Source: CAYJIL01 sp964370235 (GTDB lineage Bacteria > Bacteroidota > Bacteroidia > Bacteroidales > Rikenellaceae). Taken from it: a stretch of 19,160 bases of DNA. Where the stretch lies: the NCBI GenBank assembly GCA_964370235.1, contig CAYJIL010000046.1, positions 1-19,160 of the forward strand. Reading direction: 5' to 3'. The notes beneath the pieces are model-generated. The model saw nothing but the letters and a program-made list of their open reading frames with translations. It made no database searches and was not told the origin of the DNA. A program made the position numbers and the translations under genes. Within the stretch, counting starts at the first letter, position 1, and every line of letters starts with the position of its first letter. Positions 16,675 to 19,160 of this stretch are shown piece by piece.

Positions 16675-17661
16675 TCAGCCTCTATTTTTTGCCTTCGCAA
16701 CACCTTTTATTATCAAATTAAAAACAGATAGTAAATTATGATTTGCAAACGCCAAAGCAATTCGGTTATGAATTGGCATACCTTTGTGTCTTAACGCTTT
16801 TTTATTAATATGAGGATACATCGAAACATACTGTCTTTGATGATCACCTGCCATTTTTAACAGAAAGAACTTTGCATAAATCTGTCTATCCAAAAAACTG
16901 TCTTCGAGTTTTAGTTTTAAATTATTATTATCTATAAAAACAGCTATATCACTTACAGCAGCAACAATATCATCTAGCCTTTTTTGTGAGAAACCACTTC
17001 GAGTAATAGAGCCAGTATTCACTTGCATATAGTGATAGAATGCCCGAGGTAAATATGTTACTTTTTTAGCAAAATAAAACAACTTAACGCTTGCTAACAA
17101 ATCTTCCCATGTATCAAGTCCCTGTATAAAATAATTCACATCATGATCATAAAGCTCTCTTCGTACCATCTTACTCCACATGGACTGTGTTAATTTACTA
17201 GAAAGCACCATTTTTAAGCACTCAATATTATCTTCACCCATTGGCATAGACACATATTTAGAGCTTATACCATAATCAATATAATAATCACACCCAACAA
17301 TATCGGCATCACACTCCTTTGCCCGAGAATACAACTCTTCTAACATGGTAGGCTCACACCAATCATCGGAATCTACAAATATTGTGTAATCACCTATTGC
17401 CGCCTCAATACCTTTTTTGCGAGATCCTCCACTACCGAGGTTATTACTATTATTAATAATTTTAGCATTTTGAATATTAAATTCATCAATCAAATCATTG
17501 ACAATTTCCATCGAACGATCTGGTGTTGCATCATTAATCAATATATACTCAACACCATCTGCTTTTGTTTGAGTAAAAAGTGAACGAAGGCACTTTTCTA
17601 TATACCTTTCGACATTATATATCGGAATTATTACCGAAATATCAATCCCACTACTTGACAT
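16675..17661 (-). CDS. GT2-family (GT-A) glycosyltransferase
   Basis: 328-aa inverting transferase of the GT2 family. Landmarks: ISVIIPIYNVERYIEKCL (8-25), INDATPDRS (42-50), the NNSNNLGSGGSRKKG segment (70-84), metal-binding DSDDW (97-101) and a downstream TWEDL acidic motif likely to provide the catalytic base. No membrane segments are evident, so it should act at the cytoplasmic face on a lipid-linked acceptor. It is the first gene downstream of a good promoter at 17736-17768 and is followed after a short gap by the membrane protein gene, so it probably leads a transcription unit running toward 11874. Sugar specificity unknown. Confidence 0.94.
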   Translation of the reverse strand: MSSSGIDISVIIPIYNVERYIEKCLRSLFTQTKADGVEYILINDATPDRSMEIVNDLIDEFNIQNAKIINNSNNLGSGGSRKKGIEAAIGDYTIFVDSDDWCEPTMLEELYSRAKECDADIVGCDYYIDYGISSKYVSMPMGEDNIECLKMVLSSKLTQSMWSKMVRRELYDHDVNYFIQGLDTWEDLLASVKLFYFAKKVTYLPRAFYHYMQVNTGSITRSGFSQKRLDDIVAAVSDIAVFIDNNNLKLKLEDSFLDRQIYAKFFLLKMAGDHQRQYVSMYPHINKKALRHKGMPIHNRIALAFANHNLLSVFNLIIKGVAKAKNRG

Positions 17662-17735
17662 ACTATTTAATATTTAAATTTCATAACGCACGCCTCAACA
17701 TCCAAAGCATATATTATCATTAAAACATAATATTA

Positions 17736-17768
17736 CAAAGTTATCGCCTTAGCTAATACACTCTCAAA
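17736..17768 (-). promoter_or_regulatory. Bacteroidota-type promoter upstream of the GT2 gene
   Basis: On the minus strand a TTTG at 17768-17765 is followed after 21 bases by TAACTTTG at 17743-17736, a full match to the TTTG / TAnnTTTG consensus. Transcription would start near 17729, about 68 bases before the GT2 start at 17661. It lies in the 313-base gap 17662-17974; the rest of this gap is AT-rich and holds the possible gene remnant listed separately. Confidence 0.7.
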
Positions 17769-17793
17769 TAGCGTACATTGTTGCCAAATGAAG

Positions 17794-17985
17794 CTATACA
17801 CTTTTACTAAAATAAATATCACCTATATTTATTATCGGAACATAATCTTGTATATTTTTTGGCACTCGATACTTCGAGAGTAGCATGTAATTCACACGTG
17901 TTTTTTCAATTAAAAATAAATACTCAATATATTTTCCGACAGCATATATTGATAGGTTTAACAATATACCTACACTAGTTGCACA
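17794..17985 (-). pseudogene. Possible gene remnant or small ORF in the 17.7-18.0 kb gap
   Basis: The frame is open for 63 codons from just after a TAA at 17988-17986 to a TAG at 17796-17794, overlapping the end of the WecF-like gene. It reads like protein, with a hydrophobic N-part (VGILLNLSIYAVGKYIEYL) and a VPKNIQDYVPIINIGDIYF segment. The only ATG is at 17886 (30 aa); a TTG at 17964 is possible. A second coding-like stretch of 22 codons in another frame (17801-17733) continues directly, as a frameshift would produce. The second segment faintly recalls the start of hexapeptide acetyltransferases, but that is a guess. It could also be chance in AT-rich DNA. Confidence 0.22.
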
Positions 17986-19084
17986 TTAATTGACGCCACG
18001 ATTCAAGAACACTAGCTACTCGATTATCATTCATTAAATAATCGTAATTATGCACTATTTCTTCGTTGGCCAGAGGTGATATGAAACTATTAGTTGAGTT
18101 TTTCTCCAATTCCGAAAAACTAAACACTTTTATATTATTAAGGTGCAGATGTTCATATATTATTTTACCCACATAAACCTTAAGACCGTTACCATAAGCG
18201 ATAGTTGCAGCTCCTAGACCTCCCTGATCATTTATTGCCGAAATAAAAATATCGGACGCTCTAAAATAATCAGCATACTCATTCCGCGGTATTAAATCGG
18301 TGAAATAATGAAATCTATTTCCAAATAATTCGATCCCCACTTTTATCACTTGATCAATATAATCACTTGGTCCATAACAAAGAGGACATGAAACTTGTTC
18401 AATAACATCATCAAACCTATCTTTTAACACTCTAAATGACTCGAGATGATGATTATATATGTGACCGCTATGAGAGACAATTATTTTTACTTTTTGTTTT
18501 GGCTGCCTATCTATACACAGTTTTAACAAAGAAGACATACTCGAAGCAGTTGAGAAGTAACCTAAGGTATTTATATTTTTAAGATAGAAATACAACGCTT
18601 GTAGTTTTGCTTTATCTCCATCTACCAAAACAATATTCATTCTAATATGTCTATAAAAATAACTAGAGATACACTGCAATACTTTTGATCTAAGCTTATA
18701 TTTAATTTTAGATGGGACACCCCAGTGTATAAATACAATCTTTGATAAAATGTATTTATTAAAAATCAGTTTATTTATAGCATAAATACTATTACACATC
18801 GAAAAATGCCCGTGCATTATAATCTTTTGATTAACTTTTGTAGCATTTACAATACAGTCAACCAACTCTCTTTGTGAATATACATAAACAAAGTTAGCCG
18901 ATTTTTTTAAAGAAAACACAGCATCATACTTAGCTTTTTCACTCTCTAAGTCACCAAAAATTGTCATCTCTCCTTCGAAGCACACATAGAACATTTGATC
19001 TATATCCTCAAAACGCTCCATGAAACTATTTATAATATGCGGTGCAAGTTGAGAAAATTTACCTTGAAAAAAATGATGTACCAT
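17975..19084 (-). CDS. WecF-like GT56 glycosyltransferase
   Basis: 369-aa protein resembling WecF, the TDP-Fuc4NAc:lipid II transferase of enterobacterial common antigen (GT56). Visible landmarks: FIHWGVPS (118-125, as in the WecF tryptophan-rich segment), an IIVSHSGHIYNHH stretch (201-213) like the NSGD..N.H motif, QVSCPLCYG (230-238), YFTDLIPRNEYADYF (260-274) and NDQGGLGAATIAYGNGLKVYV (285-305). The order matches the family and the length is normal. It should add a deoxyamino sugar to a lipid-linked intermediate, but no dTDP-sugar genes are visible here, so the actual donor is open. The first usable ATG is at 19084; the next upstream gene ends 25 bases before it. Downstream is a 313-base gap, so it may end its own transcript segment. 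Confidence 0.8.
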   Translation of the reverse strand: MVHHFFQGKFSQLAPHIINSFMERFEDIDQMFYVCFEGEMTIFGDLESEKAKYDAVFSLKKSANFVYVYSQRELVDCIVNATKVNQKIIMHGHFSMCNSIYAINKLIFNKYILSKIVFIHWGVPSKIKYKLRSKVLQCISSYFYRHIRMNIVLVDGDKAKLQALYFYLKNINTLGYFSTASSMSSLLKLCIDRQPKQKVKIIVSHSGHIYNHHLESFRVLKDRFDDVIEQVSCPLCYGPSDYIDQVIKVGIELFGNRFHYFTDLIPRNEYADYFRASDIFISAINDQGGLGAATIAYGNGLKVYVGKIIYEHLHLNNIKVFSFSELEKNSTNSFISPLANEEIVHNYDYLMNDNRVASVLESWRQLMCN

Positions 19085-19109
19085 GACTAACTTTACTTTA
19101 ATAAAATTA

Positions 19110-19160
19110 CTATTTACTTCTCTTACCCTTAATTACGATGTTATTCATCGTACGCCAAAA
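19110..19160 (-). CDS. 3' end of an upstream gene cut by the right edge
   Basis: From the right edge the minus strand reads 16 codons, FWRTMNNIVIKGKRSK, then TAG at 19112-19110. The basic end, position and 25-base spacing before the WecF-like start fit the C-terminus of another polysaccharide gene in the same direction. Too short to name. Confidence 0.4.
   Translation of the reverse strand, partial: FWRTMNNIVIKGKRSK

Overview
This window looks like a chromosomal segment from a member of the order Bacteroidales (Bacteroidota). The evidence is a Bacteroidota-type topA with GRFGP repeats and a Lys/Ala/Thr-rich tail, a half-length glycogen synthase-like protein overlapping a DUF4270-type lipoprotein, an OmpA-family barrel, and promoters of the TTTG/TAnnTTTG type. 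Family names rest on motif recognition by eye; no search was run. Every gene I accept lies on the minus strand, so transcription runs from high to low coordinates.

Right part (19160 to about 11870): an AT-rich, strain-variable-looking polysaccharide (capsule/exopolysaccharide/O-antigen) synthesis block. In transcription order it holds the last 16 codons of an unseen gene, a WecF-like (GT56) transferase, a 313-base gap with a good promoter and a possible gene remnant, a GT2 transferase, a polytopic membrane protein (Wzy-like polymerase or GT-C enzyme), a GT4 transferase, an unrecognised protein with alpha/alpha-toroid-like motifs, and a second GT4 transferase.

Middle (11644 to 4858): visibly less AT-rich, conserved-looking genes. 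These are a DUF354-like GT-B protein and a non-hydrolysing UDP-GlcNAc 2-epimerase (WecB), 7 bases apart. After a 265-base gap with a canonical promoter come the outer-membrane export lipoprotein (Wza-like), the chain-length regulator/tyrosine autokinase (Wzc-like) and an OmpA-family barrel, ending at a strong hairpin terminator. Two runs of exactly 100 N break the Wza and Wzc genes. They are almost certainly gaps of unknown size: the true Wza C-terminus is readable after its gap in a different frame, and Wzc lacks its Walker B and tyrosine-tail region.

Left part (4640 to 1): a housekeeping flank with the half glycogen synthase, the overlapping DUF4270 lipoprotein, a hairpin terminator, and topA running off the left edge.

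Working model: WecB supplies UDP-ManNAc. GT56, GT2, two GT4 enzymes and perhaps DUF354 build a repeat unit. The membrane protein polymerises it or adds a lipid-linked sugar. Wza and Wzc control length and export. No flippase, initiating sugar-phosphate transferase or nucleotide-sugar genes other than wecB are in the window; they presumably lie beyond the right edge or elsewhere. I saw no CRISPR array, IS element, tRNA, rRNA or defence system. The least explained items are the toroid-like protein at 12863-14032 and the coding-like remnant in the 17.7-18.0 kb gap.
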